A stretch of DNA of 64,000 bases from assembly GCF_900091585.1 (NCBI RefSeq), contig NZ_FMHT01000003.1, forward strand, positions 1,659,501 through 1,723,500. The letters are read 5' to 3'. The notes below the pieces were generated by a model. The model was not told the DNA's origin. It saw nothing but the letters and a program-made list of their open reading frames with translations, and made no database searches. Made by a program: the position numbers and the translations under genes. Shown here piece by piece: positions 55,091 through 63,930 of the stretch; position 1 is the first letter of the stretch; the number at the start of each line of letters is the position of its first letter. Source of the stretch: Micromonospora nigra. Its GTDB lineage: Bacteria > Actinomycetota > Actinomycetes > Mycobacteriales > Micromonosporaceae.

Positions 55091-56269
55091 ATGTCGGCCG
55101 CTCCCGACCCGCCACCGCCGTCGGCCCCTGTCGACAGCCCGGCCGGCGGCGCGTTCGCCTTCATCTTCACCCGCCTGCCGGCGCTGCTGCGGCTGACCTG
55201 CGGGCTGGCCGGCGCGGTGGTGGCGCTGGCGGTGACCACCCCGCCCGTACGCCCGGTTCTGCTGGTGCCCACCGTGGTCGTGCTCACGGCCTGGTCGTTC
55301 TGGTACGCCGCGCGGGCCTGGCGGCACGGCATCGGCGGTGCGCTGGTCGCGGGCGACGTCGCGCTGACGACCGTCACCTGTCTGTCGGTTCCGGTGCTGG
55401 TCGCCCCGGAGGTGCTGCCCGGCGAGGCGAGCTGGGTGGCGGTGCTGGCCAGCACCACGGTCATCAACGCGCAGGCCACCGTGCCCGCACGGTGGTCGGT
55501 GCCGGCCGGGTTGGTGGTCACCGTCGCGTACGCCGTCGGCGCGCAGACCGCCGGTGATCCGACCGAGGCCGCCGCGCACACGGTGACCCTGCTGGCGCAG
55601 ACGGTCTGCACGGCCCTCATGACGGCGGTGATGCGCCGCCGGATCGCCCGCGCCGACGCGGCTTTCCTGGCCCACCAGCGGCTGACCCGGGAGGCGCTGG
55701 TGGCCCGAGCCGCCCGCGAGGCCGAGCGGCAGGCCAACCGCGACCTGCACGACACGGCGCTGGCCACACTGACGATGGTGGGGCTCGGCGCGGTGCCCGG
55801 CCCGTCGACGGGGCTGCGCGAGCGGTGCGCGGCCGACCTGCGTACCCTCGCCGCGCTCGCGGACGCCCGGACGGTCTCCCCGGCCACGCCGGTCGGTCTG
55901 CACGAGCGGCTGCGGGCCGTCCGGCAGCGGCTGCCCGAGCTGGCGGTGGACGCCGAGTTGCCGCCGTGCACGGTGCCGGCTCCGGTGGCCGAGGCGGTCG
56001 CCGAGAGCGCCTACGCGGCCCTGTCCAACGTGGTGCGGCACGCGCCGGGCGCGGCGGCCACCCTGCGGCTGCGCCGGGACGCCCACACGGTCGTGGTGGA
56101 GGTGACCGACGACGGGCCGGGCTTCGACCCGGCCACGGTCCCGACCCACCGGTACGGGCTGCGCGAGTCGGTCCGTGGCCGGATGGCGACCGTCGGCGGG
56201 CGGGCCGAGGTGGACACCGCGCCCGGGACGGGCACCCGGATCCGGCTGGAGTGGTCCGATGTCGACTGA
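55091..56269 (+). CDS. Sensor histidine kinase (NarL/DesK-type)
   Basis: 392 residues. The N-terminal half has five or six membrane helices. The HisKA_3-type H-box is near 225 (ANRDLHDTALATLTMVG). The HATPase domain shows the N-box YAALSNVVRHAPG, G-box DDGPGFDP, and GLRESVRGRMATVGGRAEVDTAPGTGTRI. First gene of a three-gene operon with overlaps (next start 8 bp before its stop). Signal unknown. The ATG at 55091 is used. Confidence 0.9.
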   Translation: MSAAPDPPPPSAPVDSPAGGAFAFIFTRLPALLRLTCGLAGAVVALAVTTPPVRPVLLVPTVVVLTAWSFWYAARAWRHGIGGALVAGDVALTTVTCLSVPVLVAPEVLPGEASWVAVLASTTVINAQATVPARWSVPAGLVVTVAYAVGAQTAGDPTEAAAHTVTLLAQTVCTALMTAVMRRRIARADAAFLAHQRLTREALVARAAREAERQANRDLHDTALATLTMVGLGAVPGPSTGLRERCAADLRTLAALADARTVSPATPVGLHERLRAVRQRLPELAVDAELPPCTVPAPVAEAVAESAYAALSNVVRHAPGAAATLRLRRDAHTVVVEVTDDGPGFDPATVPTHRYGLRESVRGRMATVGGRAEVDTAPGTGTRIRLEWSDVD

Positions 56270-57434
56270 CCTGCGGGCGGCCCCCACGGTCGGGCTGGCG
56301 TCGGAGCGTGCTCCGGTCGGGCCTGGTGGGGCCGCTGCGGACGTGGCGCGTACCTCCGACGGGGGTGCCCGGCTGGTGGCGGTGGTCATCGCGCTGGTGT
56401 GGCACGTCGCGGTCGGGTTGCCGGCGGTGCTGGCGGCCCGGGCGGAGCTGGCGGTGCCGGAGGTGGTGCTCGGCGGGTGGCTGCTGACGGCGGCGCTCGG
56501 GGTGGCTGCCGGGGTCCGGCTGCTGCGTCGTGCGCCGTTGCCGCCGGTGCCGCTGCTGGCGCTGCTGGTGACGGTGGACGTGGCGGTGTTCGCCACGGCG
56601 AGTGACACATTGCTGTTCACCGCCGCTAACTGGGTGTGGGGCACACTGGGCTGGTTCTTCGTGGTGGCGCTGTGGCAGCGGCCGGTGCACTGGCTGCTCG
56701 TCATGCTCGGCGCACACTCGCTGATCGCGTTGGCCGCGCTGGTCGGGTACGGCGCCACCAGCGCCGTCGACCTGGCCCGCTACGCCATGTACGTGTACGG
56801 CACCTCGTCACTGCCGACGGCGGTCTTCGCCGGGGCGGCGGTGATCGCCCGGCTGGCGAGGGCACGGGCCACCGCCTCGGCCACGGCCAACGCGTTGACG
56901 GCCGAGCGGGAGGCCGCCGAGCAGGGGCGGCGGGAGCGGCGGGACCGTCTCGCGCTGGTCGGCTCCGCCGCCGGGGCGGTGCTCGCCGAGCTGGCCGACG
57001 GCCGGGCCGATCCGACGGATCCGCAGGTGCAGCGCCGCGCGGTGCTGGCCGCGGCCCGGCTGCGCCGGCTGATCGCCGAATCCGACGACGTGCCCGATCC
57101 GCTGCTGCACGAGCTGCGCGCGGCGGCGGACCTGGCCGAACGCACCGGGCTGCCGATCGACCTGGTGACGATCGGCACGCCCCCGCCGTTGCCGGTGCGG
57201 GTACGCCGGCAGCTCGCCGATCCGGTGGTCGCGGCCCTGGCCGGGGCCACCGGCTGGGCGCGGGTGACGGTGGTGTCCGGGCCGGACGGGGTCGAGGTGA
57301 GCCTGGTGACCCCGGACCGGGCGGAGCCGCGGTCGGCAGGTGCGGCGTCGCCTGCCGACGGTGGCGGGCAGGTCGAGCACCACGACGAGCGGGACGGGGA
57401 GATCCGGTGGACGCAGGCGCGGTGGCGGAGGTGA
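56259..57434 (+). CDS. Membrane protein resembling a degenerate sensor kinase
   Basis: 391 residues. Six or so N-terminal helices (LVAVVIALVWHVAVGLPAVLA, LLALLVTVDVAVFATAS, WGTLGWFFVVALWQRPVHWLLVMLG) precede a helical region (NALTAEREAAEQGRRERRDRLALVGSAAGAVLAEL) and an alpha/beta end (RRQLADPVVAALAGATGWARVTVVSGPDGVEVSLVTPD). The order parallels the upstream kinase, but the phospho-accepting H-box histidine, the N-box and G-boxes are missing. It may be a pseudokinase modulating the upstream kinase. Confidence 0.72.
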   Translation: MSTDLRAAPTVGLASERAPVGPGGAAADVARTSDGGARLVAVVIALVWHVAVGLPAVLAARAELAVPEVVLGGWLLTAALGVAAGVRLLRRAPLPPVPLLALLVTVDVAVFATASDTLLFTAANWVWGTLGWFFVVALWQRPVHWLLVMLGAHSLIALAALVGYGATSAVDLARYAMYVYGTSSLPTAVFAGAAVIARLARARATASATANALTAEREAAEQGRRERRDRLALVGSAAGAVLAELADGRADPTDPQVQRRAVLAAARLRRLIAESDDVPDPLLHELRAAADLAERTGLPIDLVTIGTPPPLPVRVRRQLADPVVAALAGATGWARVTVVSGPDGVEVSLVTPDRAEPRSAGAASPADGGGQVEHHDERDGEIRWTQARWRR

Positions 57435-58120
57435 CGCAGGACCGACCGGTCGGGGTGGCCATCGTCGACGATCACCCGGTGGTCGTCGACGGGGTTCGCG
57501 CCTGGCTGGCCACCGAGCCCCGCCTGACCGTGCTGGCGACCGGTGACGACCCGGACGAGGTGCTGCGGGCGGCGCCGGACGCCGACGTGGTGCTGCTGGA
57601 CCTGCGGCTGCACGGCCGGATGGTGTTGGACAAGCTGGCCGAGCTGAGCACGGCGGGTCGCCGGGTGGTGGTCTACTCGGAACACACCGACCCGCAGACG
57701 ATGCTGGCCGCTCTGGACGCCGGGGCGGTGGCGTTCCTGGCCAAGCACGAGGGCCGGGAGCACTGTGTGGCGACGGTGCTGGCGGCGGCGAGCGACCGGC
57801 CGTACGTGCCGCCGGCGCTGGCCGGGGCCATCGTGGGCGACCCCCGACCGGATCGGCCGGCCCTGTCCGACAAGGAACGTGAGGCGTTGCTGCTGTGGTT
57901 CCAGTCGATGTCGAAGGCGTCGGTGGCCCGGCGGATGCGGATCAGCGAGCACACCGTGAAGCAGTACGTCGACCGGGCCCGAATCAAGTACACCCGGGCG
58001 GGACGACCGGCCGCCACCAAGGCGGCCCTGCTGGCCCGGGCTATCGAGGACGGACTCGTCCGACCGGAGGAGATAGGCACCTACCGGTCCTACGCGTCCG
58101 CCGATTGGCCGACCCCCTAA
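57407..58120 (+). CDS. LuxR/NarL-family response regulator
   Basis: 237 residues: receiver domain with VAIVDDHPVVVDGVRAWL (acidic pair), DVVLLDLRL (phospho-Asp near 67) and VAFLAKHEG (Lys); C-terminal LuxR HTH (LSDKEREALLLWFQSMSKASVARRMRISEHTVKQYVDRARIKY). GTG at 57407 has GGGGAG upstream; GTG at 57431 overlaps the previous stop and is an alternative. It is the output of the adjacent kinase/kinase-like pair. Confidence 0.92.
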   Translation: MDAGAVAEVTQDRPVGVAIVDDHPVVVDGVRAWLATEPRLTVLATGDDPDEVLRAAPDADVVLLDLRLHGRMVLDKLAELSTAGRRVVVYSEHTDPQTMLAALDAGAVAFLAKHEGREHCVATVLAAASDRPYVPPALAGAIVGDPRPDRPALSDKEREALLLWFQSMSKASVARRMRISEHTVKQYVDRARIKYTRAGRPAATKAALLARAIEDGLVRPEEIGTYRSYASADWPTP

Positions 58121-58195
58121 CGGGTGTCATGACATTGACCGTGGCGTCGGACGAAGCTCGACGTCAGATGCCGTCTGCACCGGAGGTCCGTGACG

Positions 58196-58915
58196 ATGCA
58201 CGATGACGCGTCCCCTTTCTTCATCGCCCCGCACCGCTTCGACGCGCCGGATGACGACGCGCCGGTGCTCGACCGGCGGTACGAGCTGGTCCCGGAGGCC
58301 GGCGAGCGGGTGCTCGACCGGTGCCGGCTGCACGCGGCGGGCTACCTGCTGGGTCCGAGCGAGGCGTGGCGGCACTGGGCGCTGCCCGCCCCCGTCGAGG
58401 TGACGGTGACCGACCGGCGGATCGCGTACGCCGGCACGGGCTCCCCGCTGTCGCTGGTCGGCAGCCCGGACACTCCGGTGTGGCACCGGCGCGGGGTTCG
58501 GCTCGCCGGGCTGGTCAGTGGGCAGATCCGCTGGCAGTGGCCGTCGCGGCTGGAGCTGGTGGCGGCTGGCAGGGAGGCCCCGACGCGGCTGCTGGTGGTG
58601 TGCGACGCGCTGCGCACCATCCAGCAGCCGGCGCTCGCCCTCGACGGGCCGGCGGATCAGCTGGCCGAGCTGGCCCGAAAGGTCCGTCGGGCGGTGGCCA
58701 CGTTCCGGCTGCTGCACCCGGAACTGGTCGACCTGTCCCCGCCGGAACGGGACGTGCTGGTCGTCCGCGCCGGTGCGGGGCCCCTCACGGCCCGGATCAC
58801 CCTGCCCGGGTCGCTGCCGGTGGAGTTCGACTCCCGGGACGACTACTACCGTCCGGGGCAGGTGGCGCGGGCGTCGACCGGGCTCGCAGCCGACGCAGCA
58901 TCCGGGCATCGGTGA
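58196..58915 (+). CDS. Conserved hypothetical protein
   Basis: 239 residues, soluble, beta-rich (APVEVTVTDRRIAYAGTGSPLS, RRGVRLAGLVSGQIRWQWPSRLELVAAG). No recognised motif. ATG at 58196 with GGAGG at good spacing. Ends inside the 3' end of the convergent regulator gene (119-bp overlap), so one of the C-termini may be shorter than drawn. Confidence 0.65.
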   Translation: MHDDASPFFIAPHRFDAPDDDAPVLDRRYELVPEAGERVLDRCRLHAAGYLLGPSEAWRHWALPAPVEVTVTDRRIAYAGTGSPLSLVGSPDTPVWHRRGVRLAGLVSGQIRWQWPSRLELVAAGREAPTRLLVVCDALRTIQQPALALDGPADQLAELARKVRRAVATFRLLHPELVDLSPPERDVLVVRAGAGPLTARITLPGSLPVEFDSRDDYYRPGQVARASTGLAADAASGHR

Positions 58916-59777
58916 AGCCGACCCGGCGGGCGGCGGCTTCGACGGTGGTGCCGTGCCCGATGAGGTGCTCGGCGCGTTCCACCCGCAGCGCCTGCTGGTA
59001 GCCGAGCGGGGTCAGCCCGGTCGCCCGCCGGAACAGCCGGGTCAGGGTGCGTTCGGCGACACCGCCGGCGGCTGCCAGCTCGGCCAGGGGCAGCGGCTCG
59101 GTGAACCGGGCGTCGATCAGGTCCTGCGCCCGGTGCACGGCGTCGGACAGGTGGGAGCGGTGCCGCAGCATCGCGCTGGCCTGCTGCTCGTCGCCGTTGC
59201 GTCGGGTGTGCACGACCAGCGCGCGGGCGATCCGGGCGGCCGTCGCGGGGCCGTGCCGGGTGGCCGTGAGATGCAGCGCCACGTCGATTCCGCTGGCGAT
59301 GCCGGCCGAGGTGACGACCCGCTCGTCGACCACGTAGAGCACGTCGCGAACCACCTTCGCTCTGGGGAACCGGCGGGCCAGGTCGTCCTGCACCTCGTGG
59401 TGGGTGGTGCAGCGACGTCCGTCGAGCAGGCCGGCCCGGCCGAGGGCGTACGCCCCGGCGCAGACGCTGGCGACGGTGCCGCCGGCCGCGTGGTGGGCGG
59501 CCAGCCGCCGCAGGTCTGCCGGCGAGAGGGGCCCCTGCGGCCCGTGCGCCCCGGGCCGCCAGCCGGGTACGACCACCAGGTCGTCCGGCGTCAGGTCGGG
59601 CCACCGGGTTACGGCCACCAGCGGTACGCCCTGCACGGTGGGCACGACCTCCCGGTCGGCGACGTAGTGCAGTTGGTAGTCGTGGCCGAGGTCGGCGGCG
59701 GTGGAGAAGACCTGGGCCGGCCCGGCGAGGTCCAGCAGGTGCAGCTGCGGAACCAGCAGGAACACGACCCGGGTCAC
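58797..59777 (-). CDS. GlxA/FtrA-type AraC regulator with DJ-1/PfpI domain
   Basis: 326 residues. N-terminal DJ-1-like domain (VVFLLVPQLHLLDLAGPAQVFSTA, ASVCAGAYALGRAGLLDGRRCTTHH). C-terminal AraC DNA-binding domain (DARFTEPLPLAELAAAGGVAERTLTRLFRRATGLTPLGYQQALRVERA). It lies 6 bp after the isochorismatase gene and probably regulates it. Unlike typical AraC members its C-terminal tail is Pro/Ser-rich. Confidence 0.88.
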   Translation of the reverse strand: MTRVVFLLVPQLHLLDLAGPAQVFSTAADLGHDYQLHYVADREVVPTVQGVPLVAVTRWPDLTPDDLVVVPGWRPGAHGPQGPLSPADLRRLAAHHAAGGTVASVCAGAYALGRAGLLDGRRCTTHHEVQDDLARRFPRAKVVRDVLYVVDERVVTSAGIASGIDVALHLTATRHGPATAARIARALVVHTRRNGDEQQASAMLRHRSHLSDAVHRAQDLIDARFTEPLPLAELAAAGGVAERTLTRLFRRATGLTPLGYQQALRVERAEHLIGHGTTVEAAARRVGFTDARMLRRLRARSTPAPPAPDGSSRPGSRTPPAATRAG

Positions 59778-59783
59778 GGACGG

Positions 59784-60437
59784 TCAGCTCGCGACATCGC
59801 CGGCGGGAGCGGCGGCGGTCGCGGCCGTGCGGTGGTCGGGGGTGGTCGCGGGATCCCCGGTGACCTCGTCGACGGTGCGCACGACGGCGAAGCGGCCCGC
59901 CAGGGCGTACTCGGTGCGGGCGGTCATCTCTGCGGTCGACATGGTGCGCGGATCGGCCAGGATCTCCTCCGGGGTCGCGGTCTCGGGCAGGTCGCGGTGC
60001 GGGGTGGGAAAGGTGGCCGTCGCGTCGGTCACGAACGTCATCTGGTAGCCGAGGTCGCAGCCGAGCCGGGTGGTGGTCTCGACGCACTGCTCGGTGCGGA
60101 TGCCGCAGACGGTGAGCGCGTGGACACCCGCCATGGTGAGCAGTTGCTGGAGGTTCGTGGTGGTGAAGGCGTTGTGCGCGGTCTTGACCAGCGTCGGCTC
60201 CCCCGGCTCGGGCCGCAGCCCGTCGATCAGCCGGACGTGGCCGAGGGCCGGGTCGAACACGCCGCCACTGCCCGGCTCGGCGTGCAGGACCCAGATCACC
60301 AGGTCGCCGCGGGCACGGGCGTGCGCGACGAGCCGACCGACCCGGTCGACGACGTCGGGTCGGGAGACGTACGCCCAGATCGGCCGCTGGCGGAAGGATT
60401 CCTGGACGTCGATGACGACGAGTGCCGCTCTGCTCAT
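59784..60437 (-). CDS. Isochorismatase-family cysteine hydrolase
   Basis: About 217 residues. The catalytic Asp is in LVVIDVQESF (near 8), Lys in LVKTAHNAF and Cys in VCGIRTEQCVETTTRLGCDLGY. A cis-peptide-region and typical TATFPTP follow. These proteins hydrolyse amides or imides, or isochorismate itself. ATG at 60437 (MSRAALVV) chosen because the open frame continues upstream only through the heptamer repeat. Confidence 0.87.
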   Translation of the reverse strand: MSRAALVVIDVQESFRQRPIWAYVSRPDVVDRVGRLVAHARARGDLVIWVLHAEPGSGGVFDPALGHVRLIDGLRPEPGEPTLVKTAHNAFTTTNLQQLLTMAGVHALTVCGIRTEQCVETTTRLGCDLGYQMTFVTDATATFPTPHRDLPETATPEEILADPRTMSTAEMTARTEYALAGRFAVVRTVDEVTGDPATTPDHRTAATAAAPAGDVAS

Positions 60438-60504
60438 GGTGTCCATCCTGGCCGGGCCGGCCACCGGGGCCCAGACACCATCACGTCCCGCTGCGGAACG
60501 ATCC

Positions 60505-60630
60505 GGCCAACGGCCAACGGCCAACGGCCAACGGCCCACAGCCAACGGCCAACGGCCAACGGCCAACGGCCAACGGCCAACGGCCAACGGCCAACGGCCA
60601 ACGGCCAACGGCCAACGGCTCACGGCCAGC
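60505..60630. repeat. GGCCAAC heptamer tandem repeat
   Basis: 18 consecutive 7-bp units, 14 exactly GGCCAAC and 4 with one or two changes, in the gap between the plsC-like and isochorismatase genes. Confidence 0.95.
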
Positions 60631-60644
60631 GAACCGGCGGACGG

Positions 60645-61403
60645 TCAGGCCCAGGGGTCGGCGGCGGCGGCCCGGCGACGGACCTCCAGCTCGGCGGCCT
60701 CCTCCAGGGTGGGGGCCGTGCCGCCCAGGTGCTTGGGCTGCCACCAGCTGTCCTCCGGGCCGGCCGGCGAGTCGGGATAGTTCCGCTGGGCCCGGTCCAC
60801 CAGCTCGGTCAGCCGGACCTTCAGGTCGGCCGTCATGGCGTTGGTGTCCGGGTAGTCGGCGGGCTGCATCGGCTCGCCGATGATGATGGTGATCGGAACG
60901 TGCCGGCGGGTCAGGGTGCGGGGGCGGCCCTTGGTCCAGAGCCGTTGCCCGCCCCACAGCGCCACCGGCAGCACCGGCACGTCGGCGTCCCGGGCCATCC
61001 GCGTCGCGCCGCTCTTGATCTCCTTGACCACGAACGACCGGCTGATCGTCGCCTCGGGGAAGACGCCCACCACCTCGCCGGCCCGCAGCGCCGTCACGGC
61101 GGCGCTGTAGGAACCGGCGCCGGCCCGCCGGTCGACGGGGATGTGCCGCATGCCGCGCATCAGCGGACCCGACACCTTGTGCGTGAACACCGACTTCTTG
61201 GCCATGAACCGCACGAGACGTTTGGAGTCCTGCGCGCCCAGCCCACAGAAGATGAAGTCGAGGTAGCTGACGTGGTTGCTGGCCATCACCGCCCCGCCGC
61301 TGCGCGGCACGTGGTGGGCCCCCTCCACGGTGATCTTCAGGTCGAGGACCCGGAACATCGTCTTGGCGGCGGCGACAACGGGCGGGTACACGAACTCCGG
61401 CAT
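60645..61403 (-). CDS. plsC: 1-acylglycerol-3-phosphate O-acyltransferase (PlsC family)
   Basis: 252 residues: motif I NHVSYLDFIF (HxxxxD variant; near 38-47), VFPEATISR (motif III), and PVLPVALWGG (motif IV). One weak membrane helix near the N-terminus. Makes phosphatidic acid or a related acylated lipid. ATG at 61403. Confidence 0.9.
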   Translation of the reverse strand: MPEFVYPPVVAAAKTMFRVLDLKITVEGAHHVPRSGGAVMASNHVSYLDFIFCGLGAQDSKRLVRFMAKKSVFTHKVSGPLMRGMRHIPVDRRAGAGSYSAAVTALRAGEVVGVFPEATISRSFVVKEIKSGATRMARDADVPVLPVALWGGQRLWTKGRPRTLTRRHVPITIIIGEPMQPADYPDTNAMTADLKVRLTELVDRAQRNYPDSPAGPEDSWWQPKHLGGTAPTLEEAAELEVRRRAAAADPWA

Positions 61404-61498
61404 TCACCAACTTTACAACGCGTAGGTTACGACACCGTAGGTGGGCGAGGCCGGATCTGCCGGGTGCCGGCCACCCGACGGCGGCCGGCACCGGGGCG

Positions 61499-63559
61499 TC
61501 AGTCCGCCAGTCGGTGCAGGTCGAGGCGGCCCCGGGCGAAGGCGTCCACCCGACCCCAGCGGCCCGGGATGTCCAGCACCTCGATCCGGCCCATCCCGAT
61601 CGGCAGCTTCGGCTCCACGGCCAGGTGACCCTCGTGCGGCTCCAGGCCCAGCATGGTCCGCAGCAGCAGCAGTGGCGCGCCCGTCGACCAGGCCTGCGGA
61701 CTGCACGCCGTGGGGTACTCGACGGGGAACTTGGTCTGCTCCCGCGGATATCCGCCGAACGCCTCCGGCAGCCGGCCGTCGAAGAAGCGGGCGGCGTCGA
61801 GGATGCCGCTGGCGATGGTCGCGGCCTCCTCGGCGAAGCCGTAGTTGCGCAGGCCCCAGGCGCAGAACGACGTGTCGAAGGGCCAGACCGTGCCGTTGTG
61901 GTAGCCGATCGGGTTGTACCGCACCTCCCCCTCGGCCAGCGTCCGCACCCCGAACCCGGAGAACAGCCGGGGTCCCACCAGGTGTCGGGCGATCTGCTCG
62001 GCGCGCTCGTCGGTGACGATGCCGCTCCACAGCAGGTGCCCGATGTTGGAGCTGAGCACGTCGCACTGGCGGCCCTCCGGGTCGAGCGCGAGCGCGTAGT
62101 ACCCGCCGTCGGCCACCCACCAGTCCCGGTTGAACCGCTCCTTGAGGGCCACCGCCTCCCGCTCCAACTGCTCGGCGTACGCCGGGTCGCCCCAGAACTC
62201 CCGGGCCATCCGGGCGGCGCGGATCTTCGCGTCGTACGCGTAGCCCTGCACCTCGCAGGTGGCCCGGGGGAACGGCGGCAGGGTGCCGTCCCGGTAGGAG
62301 ATGGAGTCCCAGGAGTCCTTCCAGCACTGGTTCTCCAGGCCGGTGTCGGTGTTGCGCCGCTCGTACCAGATGTAGCCGTTGCCGACCAGGTCGGCGTGGT
62401 CGTCGATCCACCGCAGCGCCCGGCGGCACTCCGGCTCCAGTTCCCTGACCAACTCGACGTCGCCGCTCCACCGCTCGTACTCGTCGAGCAGCACGATGAA
62501 CAGCGGCGTGGAGTCCACCGCCCCGTAGTACGGCGAGTGCGGCTGTTCCTCGAAGGCGGCCGTCTCGCCGTACCGCATCTCGTGCAGGATCCGACCCGGG
62601 TCCTCCTCCCGGAAGTCGTCGAACCGGGTGCCCTGCAACGCGGCCAGGATCCGCAGGGTGGTCCTGGACAGCTGTGGAGTGAACGGCAGGGTCTGCAGAC
62701 AGGTCAGAATGCTGTCCCGACCGAACATCGTCATGAACCAGGGCAGGCCCGCCGCCGGCAGCGTCGCCCCGCCGAGCGACAGCGGGGAGAAGCGCAGCGC
62801 GGCCAGGTCGATCAGGCTGCGCCGGTAGGTGGCCGCCATCCGGTCGTGTTCGCTGTTGACCTTCGGCGCGTTGGCGATCCACTCCTCCAGGTCGTGCTGG
62901 AGGGCCAGCCGTTCGGTGCCGTGCGCCCGCAGTCCCATCCGCAGGTCGCGGCCACCCGGCCCGATCGCGAAGCTCTGCACGTCGATCTCGGTGTGCCACT
63001 GCTCGTTCGGCTCCAGGTGGACGGAGTAGGCGAAGCCGTTGCTGTCGAACCGCGCCGGACGGGAGCACGAGATCACCGTCTGCCGGTGGAAGTTGCCCCG
63101 CCGGTAGCCCAGCCGCAGCCGGTCCGCTTCCGCCTCGGCGTACAGCTCGCCCTTCTTGTTGAGGATCTCGTCCTTGACCTGGAACAGGTCGGCGAAGTCC
63201 GACCCCGCGTCCATCCGGATCTCCAGGTCCACCGGCTTCTCGTCGTGGTTGAGGATGACGATCGACTCCCGGAAGCTGCCTCCGACGGCCCGCTCCCGGA
63301 TGATCGACAGTTTCGCGTCGACGTAGTGGGTCGCCATGCCCGGCACGAGGAAGAACCGCGCCTCGTAGTACTGGAGGTCGTCGTAGGACAGCGAGTTGAG
63401 GCGCTCGCCGTTGACGGTCAGCACCCATTTCGACAGGAACCGGGTGTCCAGCGAGAACATGCCCGTCGGCTCGGTCGGCGTGGCCTCGATGTCACCGGTG
63501 TCCTGGGAGACGACGAACGTGCTGCCGTCGAGGATCCGCACCGTGCCGCTCGCTGCCAT
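61499..63559 (-). CDS. Glycogen debranching-type glycosidase (amylo-alpha-1,6-glucosidase-like)
   Basis: 686 residues. N-terminal GDE_N_bis domain (FSLDTRFLSKWVLTVNGERLN) followed by an (alpha/alpha)6 catalytic region: GLPWFMTMFGRDSILT, WIDDHADLVGNGYIWYERRNTDTG, YNPIGYHNGTVWPFDTSF and TGAPLLLLRTMLGLEPHEG. Such actinobacterial proteins act on alpha-glucans or trehalose-like substrates. Its start overlaps the SCP2 gene's stop. A substrate link to the trehalose genes upstream is speculative. Confidence 0.85.
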   Translation of the reverse strand: MAASGTVRILDGSTFVVSQDTGDIEATPTEPTGMFSLDTRFLSKWVLTVNGERLNSLSYDDLQYYEARFFLVPGMATHYVDAKLSIIRERAVGGSFRESIVILNHDEKPVDLEIRMDAGSDFADLFQVKDEILNKKGELYAEAEADRLRLGYRRGNFHRQTVISCSRPARFDSNGFAYSVHLEPNEQWHTEIDVQSFAIGPGGRDLRMGLRAHGTERLALQHDLEEWIANAPKVNSEHDRMAATYRRSLIDLAALRFSPLSLGGATLPAAGLPWFMTMFGRDSILTCLQTLPFTPQLSRTTLRILAALQGTRFDDFREEDPGRILHEMRYGETAAFEEQPHSPYYGAVDSTPLFIVLLDEYERWSGDVELVRELEPECRRALRWIDDHADLVGNGYIWYERRNTDTGLENQCWKDSWDSISYRDGTLPPFPRATCEVQGYAYDAKIRAARMAREFWGDPAYAEQLEREAVALKERFNRDWWVADGGYYALALDPEGRQCDVLSSNIGHLLWSGIVTDERAEQIARHLVGPRLFSGFGVRTLAEGEVRYNPIGYHNGTVWPFDTSFCAWGLRNYGFAEEAATIASGILDAARFFDGRLPEAFGGYPREQTKFPVEYPTACSPQAWSTGAPLLLLRTMLGLEPHEGHLAVEPKLPIGMGRIEVLDIPGRWGRVDAFARGRLDLHRLAD

Positions 63560-63930
63560 CAGCGTGCCCCCTTCGGGAACCGCCGGCGTGGCCCGTGCGC
63601 GTGCGGCGAGCCGGGGAAGATCCGCTCGACCTGCACCATCAGCCGGGCGTCGCCGCTGACCGTCATGTCGCCACGCAGGAGGGCCGCGAGGCCCTGCTCC
63701 CGGCCGGTCGCGAGGTCGTCGAACACGGCCGGGCTGGTTCCCACGACCGTGTCGGCCTCCAGGTCCTCCCGGCTGACCCGCATGTTCCCCCGGTCGATGC
63801 GCAGCAGCCAGTGCGTGGTCTGCGGTCCGTCGTTCAGGTCGAAGCGCAGCGTCCCCGAGGACTTCGCCAACAGGGGCTCGTACCCCCGGCGGTCGAGATC
63901 CTCGAAGAACCGCGTGGTCGCGTCCAGCAT
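63559..63930 (-). CDS. SCP2 sterol-binding-domain protein
   Basis: 123 residues with SCP2 features: LAKSSGTLRFDLNDGPQTTHWLLRI, GNMRVSRE, TVVGTSPAVFDDLATGREQGLAALLRGDMTVSGDARLMVQV. A hydrophobic-ligand-binding fold, probably a lipid carrier. The stop overlaps the next gene's ATG. Confidence 0.85.
   Translation of the reverse strand: MLDATTRFFEDLDRRGYEPLLAKSSGTLRFDLNDGPQTTHWLLRIDRGNMRVSREDLEADTVVGTSPAVFDDLATGREQGLAALLRGDMTVSGDARLMVQVERIFPGSPHAHGPRRRFPKGAR

Noticed and set aside
60438..60623. N-terminal extension of the isochorismatase through the heptamer repeat
   Set aside because: It would be a run of a low-complexity WPLAVGR unit; the family starts at MSRAALVVIDVQ.
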